In this document: in pieces, positions 36,195 to 44,618 of the stretch | How positions within the stretch are numbered: the stretch's first letter is position 1 | How the letters are laid out: each line of letters opens with the position of its first letter | Assembly: GCA_963848335.1 (NCBI GenBank) | Contig: CAWKDD010000001.1 | Coordinates: 186,001 to 250,000 of the forward strand | DNA from: Chersky-840 sp963848335 | GTDB taxonomy: Bacteria > Actinomycetota > Acidimicrobiia > Acidimicrobiales > UBA8190 | Direction: 5' to 3' | Length of the DNA stretch: 64,000 bases | Notes under the pieces: generated by a model | Told to the model about the DNA's origin: nothing | Database searches by the model: none | Seen by the model: the letters and a program-made list of their open reading frames with translations, nothing else | Translations under genes and position numbers: made by a program

Positions 36195-36878
36195 TCAGGG
36201 GCGTGATGCTCGAGCCGGGGCCGTGGCCCGGGCCCGGCCGGCACCCCCGAGAATGTCTCCGATCGCGCCTCTGAGCACGGCACTGAGCTCGTCGGAGGGG
36301 ACATCTGCGAACGCGTCGCCCACGAGCACCAGCCCGCCCATGACCGCACCGAGCGCGCACGCCATGCGGACCCGCTGCTCGGCGGGGATCGAAGGATCGC
36401 GCAGGATGACCCGGATGCGTTCCTCGAGATCGGCATGCTCGGCGTGGTGCCGTTCGCGGTGCAGGTTCTCGAACGCGGCGCGGTTACGTTCGTGGAGGAC
36501 GAAGAGCTTGCGGTGCGTCATCATCAACGAGATGAAGTCGTCGAAGAGCGAAACCCACAGCGCGACGTCGGTCGGCTCTGCGCTGAGGCGCGCCAGCGGT
36601 GCCTTGCCCACGTCGTGCAGCCGCAGGTGCAGCGCCATGAGGATGTCTTCCTTGCTGGCGAAGTGGTAGTAGAGGGCGGCCTTCGAGAACCCGAGCTTCT
36701 CGGCGATCTGGCGCAATGCCGTCTTGTCGAAGCCCTGCTCGATGAACAGGTCGAGCGCGATGTCGAGGATCCGCTCCCTGGTGCTGGTGGCCTCGGGACC
36801 GGGGTCGTCCGAGGGCCCTGGGCCCGGCGGCCCGGCGGCCGTGGTGGGGAGCGGGGATCCCGGCTGGCTTCGTGCCAT
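36195..36878 (-). CDS. TetR-family transcriptional regulator
   Basis: 227-residue repressor. After a Pro/Ser/Gly-rich 30-residue lead, the HTH is RERILDIALDLFIEQGFDKT, then LRQIAEKLGFSKAALYYHFA, a textbook TetR helix-turn-helix. The ligand domain has LFDDFISLMMTHRKLFVLHE. A TAGTGT box on the minus strand ends six nt before ATG 36878, so it is probably leaderless. Two adjacent palindromes in the intergenic region overlap this promoter, implying autoregulation and control of the divergent ABC exporter and of the BsaP-ribC genes behind it. Confidence 0.9.
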   Translation of the reverse strand: MARSQPGSPLPTTAAGPPGPGPSDDPGPEATSTRERILDIALDLFIEQGFDKTALRQIAEKLGFSKAALYYHFASKEDILMALHLRLHDVGKAPLARLSAEPTDVALWVSLFDDFISLMMTHRKLFVLHERNRAAFENLHRERHHAEHADLEERIRVILRDPSIPAEQRVRMACALGAVMGGLVLVGDAFADVPSDELSAVLRGAIGDILGGAGRARATAPARASRP

Positions 36879-36884
36879 GGCCCT

Positions 36885-36890
36885 ACACTA
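36885..36890 (-). promoter_or_regulatory. -10 box for leaderless tetR
   Basis: On the minus strand TAGTGT ends six nt before ATG 36878. It abuts the first operator half (36890), so a bound repressor would block it. Confidence 0.4.
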
Positions 36891-36929
36891 CTTGACGGCC
36901 GGTAAGTATCGACTTACCATGCGGCAAGT
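36890..36929. promoter_or_regulatory. Double palindromic TetR operator
   Basis: Two 18-bp palindromes, ACTTGACGGCCGGTAAGT (36890-36907) and ACTTACCATGCGGCAAGT (36912-36929), separated by ATCG. Together they make a 40-bp symmetric element (ACTTG outside, GGTAAGT/ACTTACC inside) in the gap between tetR and the ABC transporter. The arrangement fits two TetR dimers binding side by side. Confidence 0.65.
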
Positions 36930-36952
36930 AGATGGAAACGGGCGGGAGCGTC

Positions 36953-37933
36953 ATGCCGGGACAGCCGATGATCGAAGCCCAGGGGCTGACCAAGCGCTAC
37001 GGCCACACGGTGGCTCTGGCCGGCATCGACTTCGAGGTGGCGGCGGGCTCCATCCTCGGGGTCCTCGGACCCAACGGGGCGGGCAAGACCACTGCGGTGC
37101 GGATCCTCACCACGTTGGCCATCCCCGACTCGGGGGTGGGGCGCGTGGCCGGCTACGACGTGGTGACCGAGGCCGCCATGGTGCGGCGCAACATCGGGGT
37201 GGCGGCTCAGGACGCCACCCTCGATGACGCCCTCACCGGTCGCCACAACCTCGTCATGGTGGGCGAGCTGAGCGGGATGCGGCGGCCGCAGGCCAAGGCC
37301 CGCGCCGGCGAGCTGCTCGAGCAATTCGGGCTGACCGACGCGGCAGACCGTGTCATGAAGGGGTACTCGGGTGGCATGCGGCGGCGCCTGGACATCGCGG
37401 CGAGCATGATGACGCGCTCGCCGGTGCTGTTCCTCGACGAACCGACCACGGGGCTCGACCCCAGCAGCCGGTCGGGCGTCTGGGACATCATCCGCGTGCT
37501 CGTGTCCGAAGGGGTCACCATGCTGCTCACCACGCAGTACCTCGACGAAGCCGACGAGCTCGCCGACCAGATCGTGGTGATCGACCACGGCCGGGTGATC
37601 GCCCAGGGATCACCCCAGGAGCTCAAGACGGCGACGGGTGAAGCCCGCCTCGAGATCACCCTGAGCGCGCCCAGCACCCAGGCCATGGCTGCCCTGCAGG
37701 GTCTCGTCGACGGGGCGGTCCACGTCTCACAAGGCGGGCGCCGGTTGACCGCCCCCGTGCGCACCGAGTCGGGGCTCGCCACCCGGGTGGTCCGCGCCCT
37801 CGACCATGCCGGGGTCCTCGTCGACGACGTGGAAGTGCAACAGCCATCGCTCGACGACGTGTTCTTCGCGTTGACCGGAGGACGCGCCACCGACGCCGCC
37901 GGTGGCGAACGCCGCCAGGAGGGAGTCGCATGA
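36953..37933 (+). CDS. ABC exporter ATP-binding protein (DrrA-like)
   Basis: 326-residue ATPase of the daunorubicin-resistance/ABC-2 group. Walker A GPNGAGKTTAVRIL near residue 45, signature YSGGMRRRLDIAASM, Walker B VLFLDEPTTGLDP, and the C-terminal extension typical of DrrA-like proteins ending PSLDDVFFALTG. ATG 36953 follows GGGAG by six nt; an earlier ATG at 36932 is in frame. The stop overlaps the permease start (ATGA). Probably exports a lipid or small toxic molecule under TetR control. Confidence 0.93.
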   Translation: MPGQPMIEAQGLTKRYGHTVALAGIDFEVAAGSILGVLGPNGAGKTTAVRILTTLAIPDSGVGRVAGYDVVTEAAMVRRNIGVAAQDATLDDALTGRHNLVMVGELSGMRRPQAKARAGELLEQFGLTDAADRVMKGYSGGMRRRLDIAASMMTRSPVLFLDEPTTGLDPSSRSGVWDIIRVLVSEGVTMLLTTQYLDEADELADQIVVIDHGRVIAQGSPQELKTATGEARLEITLSAPSTQAMAALQGLVDGAVHVSQGGRRLTAPVRTESGLATRVVRALDHAGVLVDDVEVQQPSLDDVFFALTGGRATDAAGGERRQEGVA

Positions 37934-38781
37934 CCGTCGGTACCGCCACGGTCCCGGCGACGTCGGGGGGCCGCCCCGTGGATTGGTTCGCCGGCAAGGT
38001 CCGCGACGTCATGGTGCTCACGCGCCGCAACCTCGTCCACGTGTCGCGTGAACCGCTGCAGCTGTCCGACGTGACGGTCCAGCCCGTCCTGTTCACGTTG
38101 CTCTTCGTATACGTGTTCGGCTCGGGCGTCGCCGTGCCCGGCGGCGGGAAGTACGTGAACTTCGCGCTGGCCGGCCTCCTCGCCCTGAACCTCACCACGT
38201 CCTCGATGGGCACCGCGGTGGGCCTCAGTACCGACCTCAACACGGGGGTCATCGACCGCTTCCGCACCCTTCCCATGTGGCGCGCCGCGGTGCTGGTGGG
38301 GAGGTCGATCTCCGACGTGCTGTCGGCTGCGCTGTGCGTGGGCATCGTGTTGCTGACCGGACTCGCCATCGGCTGGCGCGCCGGGGCCGGACCCCTGTCG
38401 GTGCTGGCCGGCGTCGGGGTGGCGTTGTTCTTCAGCTACGCGTTGTCGTGGGGCTGTGGATGTCTGGGCATCTTGAGCAAGAGCCCGGAGTCCGCCCAAG
38501 GGGTCGGCCTCGTGATCGTGTTCCCCCTCGCCATCGTCTCCAACTCACTGGTGCCGACCGCGGGGATGCCCGCCTGGATGCGCACCATCGCCAACTGGAA
38601 CCCGGTGAGCGCCATGACCTCGGCGTGCCGTCACCTGTTCGGGAACCCCAACCCGTCCGCCGCCATCCACGTCTGGCCCATGCAGCATCCCGTCCTGGCC
38701 TCTTTGGCGTGGTCCATCGGCATGCTGGCGGTCTTCGCACCGCTCGCCACGGTCCTGTACCGGCGGCGGACGACGGAATAA
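37930..38781 (+). CDS. ABC-2 type exporter permease
   Basis: 283-residue permease with six hydrophobic segments, the membrane partner of the preceding ATPase. Typical DrrB-like features: LVHVSREPLQLSDVTVQPVLF, then GVIDRFRTLPMWRAAVLVGR, and NSLVPTAGMPAWMRTIANWN, NPVSAMTSACRHLF. Start ATG overlaps the previous stop by four bp. Efflux partner pair controlled with tetR. Confidence 0.92.
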   Translation: MTVGTATVPATSGGRPVDWFAGKVRDVMVLTRRNLVHVSREPLQLSDVTVQPVLFTLLFVYVFGSGVAVPGGGKYVNFALAGLLALNLTTSSMGTAVGLSTDLNTGVIDRFRTLPMWRAAVLVGRSISDVLSAALCVGIVLLTGLAIGWRAGAGPLSVLAGVGVALFFSYALSWGCGCLGILSKSPESAQGVGLVIVFPLAIVSNSLVPTAGMPAWMRTIANWNPVSAMTSACRHLFGNPNPSAAIHVWPMQHPVLASLAWSIGMLAVFAPLATVLYRRRTTE

Positions 38782-38786
38782 GGGAC

Positions 38787-39368
38787 GTGCCCGACACCGA
38801 GCACGGCGAACCGGTCGGGGAAGACGACAGCGCCCCCGACGGCGCCACCGACGGCGACGGCACCACCGACGGTGCCCCCGACGGCGAGGACGACATCCCG
38901 CCGGCTCCGCTCTGGGCCATGAAGGTCCGCATGCACACCCGCCGGCACTCGGAGCCGGGGGAGGAGGGCCGCATCCGGCGTTGCCTGGGTGAAGGCGACG
39001 ACGCCCTCTACGTCATCGACGACGGACCCGACCACTGCATGGTCGGCCGGCGCGTGGGTCGGGCCTCGGACGGCTGCACCTACTGCCTGGTGGCCCGGGT
39101 CCCGCTGGACCGCTACGTCGACCTCGTGGCCGGCGACGTCGTCGCAGCCGAAGCCTTCTCCGGCGCCCGGGACATCTCGCTGTGCGGAGTCTTCGAAGCG
39201 GACCGGGCGGCGAACGTGTTCGTGGTCCAGCACTACCGCCACCAGCGCGACGTGCCCTTCGACTACCTGCCGCCCAGCCCCTTCATCGAGTTCACCGACG
39301 ACTCCGACGACCAAGCCGAATCCGAGCCGGGCTCCGGGCCATTCTCCGAGCCGGGCTCCGGGCCATAG
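38787..39368 (+). CDS. Hypothetical acidic protein
   Basis: 193-residue protein. The first 40 residues are Asp/Gly/Thr-rich repeats (DGATDGDGTTDGAPDG). The centre looks folded: WAMKVRMHTRRHSEPGEEGR, DDGPDHCMVGRRVGRASDG, CTYCLVARVPLDRYVDL, and VFVVQHYRHQRDVPFDYLPP. The tail repeats SEPGSGP twice. GTG 38787 lies five nt after the permease stop (with AGGGA), so it could belong to the exporter operon. Family not recognised. Confidence 0.6.
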   Translation: MPDTEHGEPVGEDDSAPDGATDGDGTTDGAPDGEDDIPPAPLWAMKVRMHTRRHSEPGEEGRIRRCLGEGDDALYVIDDGPDHCMVGRRVGRASDGCTYCLVARVPLDRYVDLVAGDVVAAEAFSGARDISLCGVFEADRAANVFVVQHYRHQRDVPFDYLPPSPFIEFTDDSDDQAESEPGSGPFSEPGSGP

Positions 39369-39425
39369 AGCCCAGAGCGCGATCCGGTCCGGGGGCGTCG
39401 GCCGGGGTGCGGGTGCGTTCGCAGC

Positions 39426-39767
39426 TCAGGCAGTGCCGAGGTGCTCGATGTCCCAGCCGGCGGCGACGGGATCGTCTTCGGCGGCACGGCGCGTGGCGCC
39501 GTACCCCGCGGCGTGGAACCCGTCCTCCACGCAGGCGATCACGGCCTCGGTGTCGGCGGGGTCCACCTCGAGGCGCAGCAGCTCCCGGTCGATCTGGCGG
39601 AATTCGGCATGAGCCCCGACGTCCCCGGGCGACGACCGGTAGTAGACACCCCAGCGGGAACCGCGCCACAGCAGGCGAGCGCTTCGCGCCGTGGGCGGGA
39701 CACTGAGGTGGACGTGGGCGTCGATGGTGTTCCCCCCGGCGCGGTCGGTTTCTGGGACGCCTTGCAA
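39426..39767 (-). CDS. Small hypothetical protein
   Basis: 113-residue protein: IDAHVHLSVPPTARSARLLW, GVYYRSSPGDVGAHAEFRQ, and DTEAVIACVEDGFHAAGYGA. The mixed alpha/beta composition and GC-rich third positions favour coding. Start at 39767 is not supported by a ribosome site; the next Met is absent, so a later GTG/TTG is possible. No family recognised. Confidence 0.5.
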   Translation of the reverse strand: MQGVPETDRAGGNTIDAHVHLSVPPTARSARLLWRGSRWGVYYRSSPGDVGAHAEFRQIDRELLRLEVDPADTEAVIACVEDGFHAAGYGATRRAAEDDPVAAGWDIEHLGTA

Positions 39768-39834
39768 ATGTCGGCAGCGGGGCCCGCCGACTTGAAGCCG
39801 AATCGAGCAGCTTGGCCGGTCGCCCGCCGGCTCT

Positions 39835-39840
39835 TAGCAT
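39835..39840 (+). promoter_or_regulatory. -10 box for leaderless small ORF
   Basis: TAGCAT ends seven nt before ATG 39848, with no Shine-Dalgarno sequence. Confidence 0.4.
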
Positions 39841-39847
39841 CGTGGCC

Positions 39848-40081
39848 ATGGACCCGGACCCGATCGCAGAGGCCCTCTCCGTCTACCTGGGAGCCGCCGA
39901 CGCCTACAGCGACTTCACCTTCCCGTTCTTCGAGGGACTCGGTGGAGACAGGGGGAGGCAGGTGGAGGCCCTCCACGATGCGTTGCAACAGGCGAGAAGC
40001 GACTACCTGGCGCTGGTGGCGCCACCCGAACCAGAGGTTCCGGGCGAGCCGCCTGGGCCCCCTGTCGCGCCCGGCGGGTAG
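39848..40081 (+). CDS. Small acidic hypothetical protein
   Basis: 77 residues: MDPDPIAEALSVYLGAADAY, then SDFTFPFFEGLGGDRGRQVE, a short helix (ALHDALQQARSDYLALV) and a Pro-rich tail. No family recognised. The TAGCAT box seven nt before the ATG is the main support that this short frame is expressed. A hairpin 130 bp downstream may end its transcript. Confidence 0.5.
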   Translation: MDPDPIAEALSVYLGAADAYSDFTFPFFEGLGGDRGRQVEALHDALQQARSDYLALVAPPEPEVPGEPPGPPVAPGG

Positions 40082-40213
40082 CCCGCCCTGTCGCTGGCGA
40101 CGCGTCCGAGGCAGGAAGGTGTCAGGCTTGCCGGCCGTGGTTACTCCCTGGTACTGGACGTCGGGCCCCGGCGCGCTCACACTTCAACCAACCTGGGGGG
40201 CAACGGTTGACCG

Positions 40214-40247
40214 GTGAAACGAGAGGGCTTCGGCCCTCTCCTTTCAC
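40214..40247 (+). terminator. Hairpin terminator
   Basis: GTGAAACGAGAGGGC / GCCCTCTCCTTTCAC, 15-nt arms with one C-C mismatch and a TTCG loop. It sits between the 77-residue ORF and the YbjQ cluster. The 40082-40213 stretch before it has no ORF and no recognised RNA family; the rest of the gap to 40375 shows only the ribosome site of the next gene. Confidence 0.65.
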
Positions 40248-40375
40248 GTTCGGGTCCCGATGCCGGTCCCCGAGAACGGCGGGAGCCCGGCCGGGTGCGC
40301 TGAGGAAGAGCTCCCTCCTAGTGTGGGGCGAGCCGGTGGGAGCCCTGCCTCCACGGCGCCGGGAGGGAGCTCGAC

Positions 40376-40778
40376 ATGGGAGAGCCGGACGACGCCTTCG
40401 ACCTCGACATGGCGGCCGCCACCGTGCAGTCCAACGCCACCGACGTCCGCATCATGTTGAAGGTCCTCGCCGGCCAGCTCGCCGAGGTCCTCGGGCCCCG
40501 GCTGGTCGTGGAGCGGGCCGGAGGGCTCCTGCGCAAGTCCGGCGAGGTCAAGGCGCTCGAGGTGACGCTCGGCGACGACGTCTTGCGGGCCCAGGTCGAA
40601 GGAGCGTCGGTGCGATGCTCGGTGGCCCACTCCTCGGGCGGGATCCGCATCCGCAGCGAGTCCGTCGACCTCGACAGCCTGGTTGAAGAGGCTTCTCGCC
40701 GCCCTGCAACAAGAGGCGGCCCACAGTGAGGGTGCCCGTCAGGCGCTCGAGAGAATCGTCATCGGAGGACCTTCATGA
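40376..40778 (+). CDS. Hypothetical protein, first gene of the YbjQ cluster (frame slip near 40680)
   Basis: About 133 residues once a slip near 40680 is bridged: MGEPDDAFDLDMAAATVQSN, AGGLLRKSGEVKALEVTLGD, then SLVE-WLKRLLAALQQEAAHSEGA, and ALERIVIGGPS. GGGAGGGAG precedes the ATG. The restored stop overlaps the next ATG (ATGA), which supports both the slip and coupling to the YbjQ-domain genes. The amphipathic C-terminal helix suggests a protein-binding role. No family name recognised. Confidence 0.65.
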
Positions 40779-41573
40779 CCCAACCCCCGCGACCTCCCCA
40801 AGGAGGCGGGCCACCGGCTCGAGCAACTCGAGCACGGCCTGTTCACCTCGGACCTGTCGGTCAACGAGTTCCTCCTCATCAAGGAGGCCGGCTTCCACCC
40901 CCTGGGCTTCGTGATGGGCTCGTCGATCTACCACACCGGGATCCAGGCCCGTCGCTGGAACAAGAGCCAGGAGCTCACCAAGCTGACCGAGGCCATGTAC
41001 AACGCCCGCGAGCTGGCCATGACCCGGATGGAGGAGGAGGCCGACGAGCTGGGCGCGGACGGCGTCGTGGGGGTCCGCCTCGACGTCAACTACTACGAGT
41101 GGGGCCGCGACGCGGCCGAGTTCATCGCCGTGGGCACGGCGGTGAAGGCCGAGGACGGCACCTCGCACCGCAACGCGCTGGGCAAGCCCTTCACCTCGGA
41201 CCTGTCGGGACAGGACTTCTGGACCATCATGCAGACCGGGTACGTCCCCCAGGGCCTCGTGATGGGCACCTGCGTCTTCCACATCGCCCACCGCGGCATC
41301 GGCCAGGCGCTCGGCTCCGTCGGCCAGAACGTCGAGCTCCCCAACTTCACCCAGGCGCTCTACGAAGCGCGCGAGCTGGCCATGACCCGCATGCAGGACG
41401 AGGCCAACACGCTCGGGGCCACCGGGATCGTCGGGCGTCCGGCTGGAGGAGAAGTCCCACCAGTGGGGCTCGCACACCATCGAGTTCCTGTCCCTCGGCA
41501 CCGCGGTGACGAAGGCGGGCGGGCGACGTGACGCTGCCCAGAGCCCACCACCATCATCTCCCTCGACAACTGA
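40775..41573 (+). CDS. Two-domain YbjQ-like (heavy-metal-binding fold) protein A (frame slips)
   Basis: Two tandem YbjQ/DUF74-like domains. First: FTSDLSVNEFLLIKEAGFHP, LGFVMGSSIYHTG, ELAMTRMEEEADELGADGVV, and FIAVGTAV. Second: FTSDLSGQDFWTIMQTGYVP, QGLVMGTCVFHIA, ELAMTRMQDEANTLGATGIV, and FLSLGTAV. Slips near 40830, 41440 and 41520. The restored end PTTIISLDN has a stop that overlaps the next gene's ATG. Bacterial YbjQ proteins form pentamers of unknown function; the metal-binding name is a family label only. Confidence 0.8.
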
Positions 41574-42549
41574 TGGACGCCCCGGCGCCCCGACGGCGAC
41601 GACGCCGCGCCCGAAGCCGGACGGGGCCGGCGCCGACGGGCGATCTCCCCGAGGCCGCGGGCCGCCGCCTGGGCAGCGGGTCGTTCTCCTCGGGCCTGAC
41701 CGTCCCCGACTTCGCCGCCTGCCTGCAGATGGGGCTGCGGCCCGTCGGGCCTGGTCCAGGGGTTCTGCGTCATGCAGTGGGGCTGGTACGGGGCGGGGTC
41801 GCCCTACATGCGGGGGCATGACGCCCGTACTCCTTCGGCGGGGCCGCACCCCGGGGCGTCTACTCCGAGAGCTACCGCTGCCCGCACGGGGGGTACGTGT
41901 ACTCCAACGAGCACCGCATCTGGGGGCAGAACTACCAGCAGCCGTGGGTCGAGTCGGCCTGGGGCCAGGGTTTCGGCTCCGCCTACACCCGCCTGGTCGA
42001 AGAGGCTCGGGAGGTCGGCGCCCACGGCGTCATCGGCGTCGTCGACACCACCCGGCACCTCGCCGACATGAACGTGACCGAGTTCCACATCCTGGGCACC
42101 GCCGTGGTCGTCGAGGACGCCGCCGCTCCGCCCGGCGGCGCGCCGTGGACGACGTACCTGGCCGGCCAGCGCCTGGCCAAGCTCATCGAGGCCGGCTACA
42201 TGCCGGTGTCGGTGGTGGCCGCCCTGGCGTCGGTCCGGGTGTGGGCCTACTGCGTGACCGAGATGCTCATGGAGGGCACCCTGTCGACGTTCGGGGGCGG
42301 GCTACCTGCCGGTGTCGGAGGTCGAGCAGCTCTCCCGGGCCCACATCGCGGCCCGCTCGCTGGCCCGCGAGCACGTGCGCGGCCAGCTCGGCACCGACAC
42401 GCCTCCAGGGCGCCCAGATCGTCGCCAACACCCAGAGCCTGGCCCAGGGCGACGAGGTCATCGAGTGCACCCTGCGCGGCACCCGGGTGCGCCGCTTCAA
42501 GGACTTCGACCCCCTCCCCGCCCCCCGCCCCACGGTGCGGCTGTCGTGA
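41573..42549 (+). CDS. Two-domain YbjQ-like protein B (frame slips)
   Basis: Same architecture as its neighbour, more diverged. Basic N terminus (MDAPAPRRRRRRARSR), then FSSGLTVPDFAACLQMGLRP, a Tyr/Gly-rich loop, EEAREVGAHGVIGVVDTTRH and EFHILGTAV. The second unit is WTTYLAGQRLAKLIEAGYMP, then the long insert around VEQLSRAHIAARSLAREHVR, and IECTLRGTRVRRFKDFDPLP. Slips near 41750, 41820, 42300 and 42405. Overlaps the genes on both sides by a few bp. Confidence 0.72.
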
Positions 42550-43402
42550 GCGGCATGCGCCGGGACGCCCCGACCCCGCCCGAGCTCGACCTGCGCGCCG
42601 AGATGCGGCGGGCGGCGGCCTCGCTGGGCACGCCCCGCGCACGACCCGCCCGGCCGGGCGGTGACCTCGGACCTGTCGGTCGACGAGGCGCTGCTCCTGC
42701 ACAGCATCGGGTGGGAGGCGGTGGACGTCGTGTTCGGCTCGTCGGTGGTGTCGGTCCCCCCCGTGGTGTGGACCTGGGGGTCGGGCGAGATCACGGCCGC
42801 CTCGGAGGCCCACAACCTGGCGGTGCGGTCCGCCGCCACGCACCTCGGCGAGCAGTGCTCGACCGTGCCGCGGCCACGGCGTCGTGGGGGTGCGCGTCGA
42901 GGTGGAGGTGCAGCGCCACCACGTCGACGTCGAGCTCACCGGCACCGCGGTCCGGCCCGTGCAGGGCAAGGACAGCACCGGCACCGTCTTCGTGTCGGAC
43001 CTCTCGGCCCGAGACTTCACCCTGCTGCACAACGCGGGCTGGGGCCCCGTCGGCCTGGCCTTCGGGGCGAGCTTCGTCTACGCCCCGCGGCGGTCGATGG
43101 GGACCACCATGCGCCAGTCGTCGCAGAACGTCGAGCTGACCAACTTCACCGAAGCCATGTACTCGGCGCGCGAGGCCGGCATGGAGCACATGCAGCGCTC
43201 CGCGCTCGACATGGGCGCGCAGGGCATCGTGGCCGTCCAGGTCGCCGAGGGCCCGATGTGGTTCGCCCACCACGCCATCGGGTTCACGGCCTGGGGGACG
43301 GCCGTGCGTCTGGTGGCCGAGTCCCACCAGTACCTGCGCCCCGAGGTGGTGCTGCCCCTCGACGACGCCATCGTCGAGTTCGAGGCCCAGTCGCTGCGAT
43401 AG
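42546..43402 (+). CDS. Two-domain YbjQ-like protein C (frame slips)
   Basis: Third of the trio. First domain: VTSDLSVDEALLLHSIGWEA, VVFGSSVVSVPP, and VELTGTAV. Second: FVSDLSARDFTLLHNAGWGP, VGLAFGASFVYAP, SSQNVELTNFTEAMYSAREA, LDMGAQGIVAVQV, and FTAWGTAVRLV. The start GTG overlaps the previous stop. Slips near 42650 and 42870. The second domain is closest to domain 2 of protein A (both carry QNVEL-NFT-A-Y-ARE), suggesting serial duplication of a two-domain gene. Confidence 0.75.
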
Positions 43403-43416
43403 GGCGTCGGCGTCCC

Positions 43417-43937
43417 GTGGACCGGTGTGCGGAGTGCGGCTTCGCCTACGACCTCGACGAGCGCGCCCGACGCGGGCTCCGCCATCGTCGCGGGCGCGGC
43501 GCCGCTTCGCCGCCGTCCTGCGCGACGCCCCCGCCGGCGTGCGCGCACCGCCCGCGCCCGAGACCTGGTCGCCCCTCGAGTACGGCTGTCACGTGCGAGA
43601 CGTCCTGCTCGTCCAGCGCGAGCGGGTGCTGGCCGCCCGGCGGACCGACGGCCCCAGCTTCGATCCCATGGGCCGCGACGAGCGCGTCGAGCACGACGGC
43701 TACGCGCACGCAGGACCCCGGCGCCGTCGCCCGCCAGCTGACCGACGCGGCGGCGCATGTTCGCCAACGTCCTGGACCGGCTCGGCTCCCGGGACTGGGA
43801 TCGCGTCCGTCATCTACAACTACCCGCGTCGCCTGGAGCGGTCGCTGCGCTGGGTGGCGATCCACACCGTGCACGAGGTGCGCCACCACCTCGCCGACGT
43901 CCGCCGCCAGGTCGGCCGGGGCCCCGATGGCACCTGA
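43417..43937 (+). CDS. DinB-like protein with N-terminal zinc knuckle (frame slips)
   Basis: Short N-terminal CAECGFAYDLDE knuckle, then a DinB/MDMPI four-helix domain: ETWSPLEYGCHVRDVLLVQR, RVLAARRTDGPSFDPMGRDE, and AIHTVHEVRHHLADVRRQ, which supplies the His positions. About 170 residues; slips near 43475, 43710 and 43805. Such proteins are often metal-dependent thiol transferases that use mycothiol or bacillithiol; the substrate here is unknown. GTG 43417 is 14 nt after the YbjQ C stop. Confidence 0.72.
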
Positions 43938-43988
43938 CGCCGCAGGGGCCGGAGCCGGGGACAGCGGGCACCGGGGCGCCCCCGCACC

Positions 43989-44618
43989 ATGGCGGCGGCG
44001 GCGCGCCTGCTGGCCGCGCGGTGACCCGGTCGTGGCCGGGCTGGTGGACGTCCTTCGGCCTGCCCCGGCCGCGGCGGCCCGCCGACACCCACTTCGCGGC
44101 TCTGGTGCGGTCGATCGTCTACCAGCAGCTGGCCGGGGCCGCGGCGTCCACCATCCACCGGCGCCTCGCCGAGGCGCTCGGGGGCGACGTCACCCCCGAG
44201 GCGATGCTGGCCCTCACGCCCGAGGAGCTGCGGGGGGCGGGGATGTCGGGCAACAAGGCGGCGTCGGTGTGCGACCTCGCCGCCAAGGTCCTCGACGGCA
44301 CGGTGGTGCTCGACCCGCGTGGCCTGGCCCGCGAAGGAGACGAGGAGGTGGTCGAGCGCCTGACGACGGTGCGCGGCATCGGGCGCTGGACGGCGGAGAT
44401 GTTCCTCATGTTCCAGTTGCGGCGTCTCGACGTCTGGCCCACCGGGGACCTGGGGGTGCGGCAAGCGGCTACGGCGTGGCCTGGGCGGTCCCCATGCCGA
44501 GCGCCCGCGAGCTGGAGCCGCTCGGCGACCCCTTCCGGCCCTATCGTTCGGTGGTGGCCTGGTACTGCTGGCGGGCGGCCGAGCAGCCCGGTCAGGTCCC
44601 GAGCCCGGTGACGGCTGA
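43989..44618 (+). CDS. DNA-3-methyladenine glycosylase II, AlkA-like (frame slips)
   Basis: Base-excision repair glycosylase of the HhH-GPD superfamily, about 207 residues. ATG 43989 begins MAAAARLLAAR, the frame is restored twice by 44080, and then: HFAALVRSIVYQQLAGAAAS, the helix-hairpin-helix VRGIGRWTAEMFLMF, and the catalytic Asp in PTGDLGVRQG. A slip near 44462 is needed to reach GYGVAWAVPMPSARELEPLG, and RSVVAWYCWRAAE. It lacks the N-terminal domain of E. coli AlkA, like many short bacterial forms. The stop overlaps the GTG of the GH13 gene. Confidence 0.82.
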
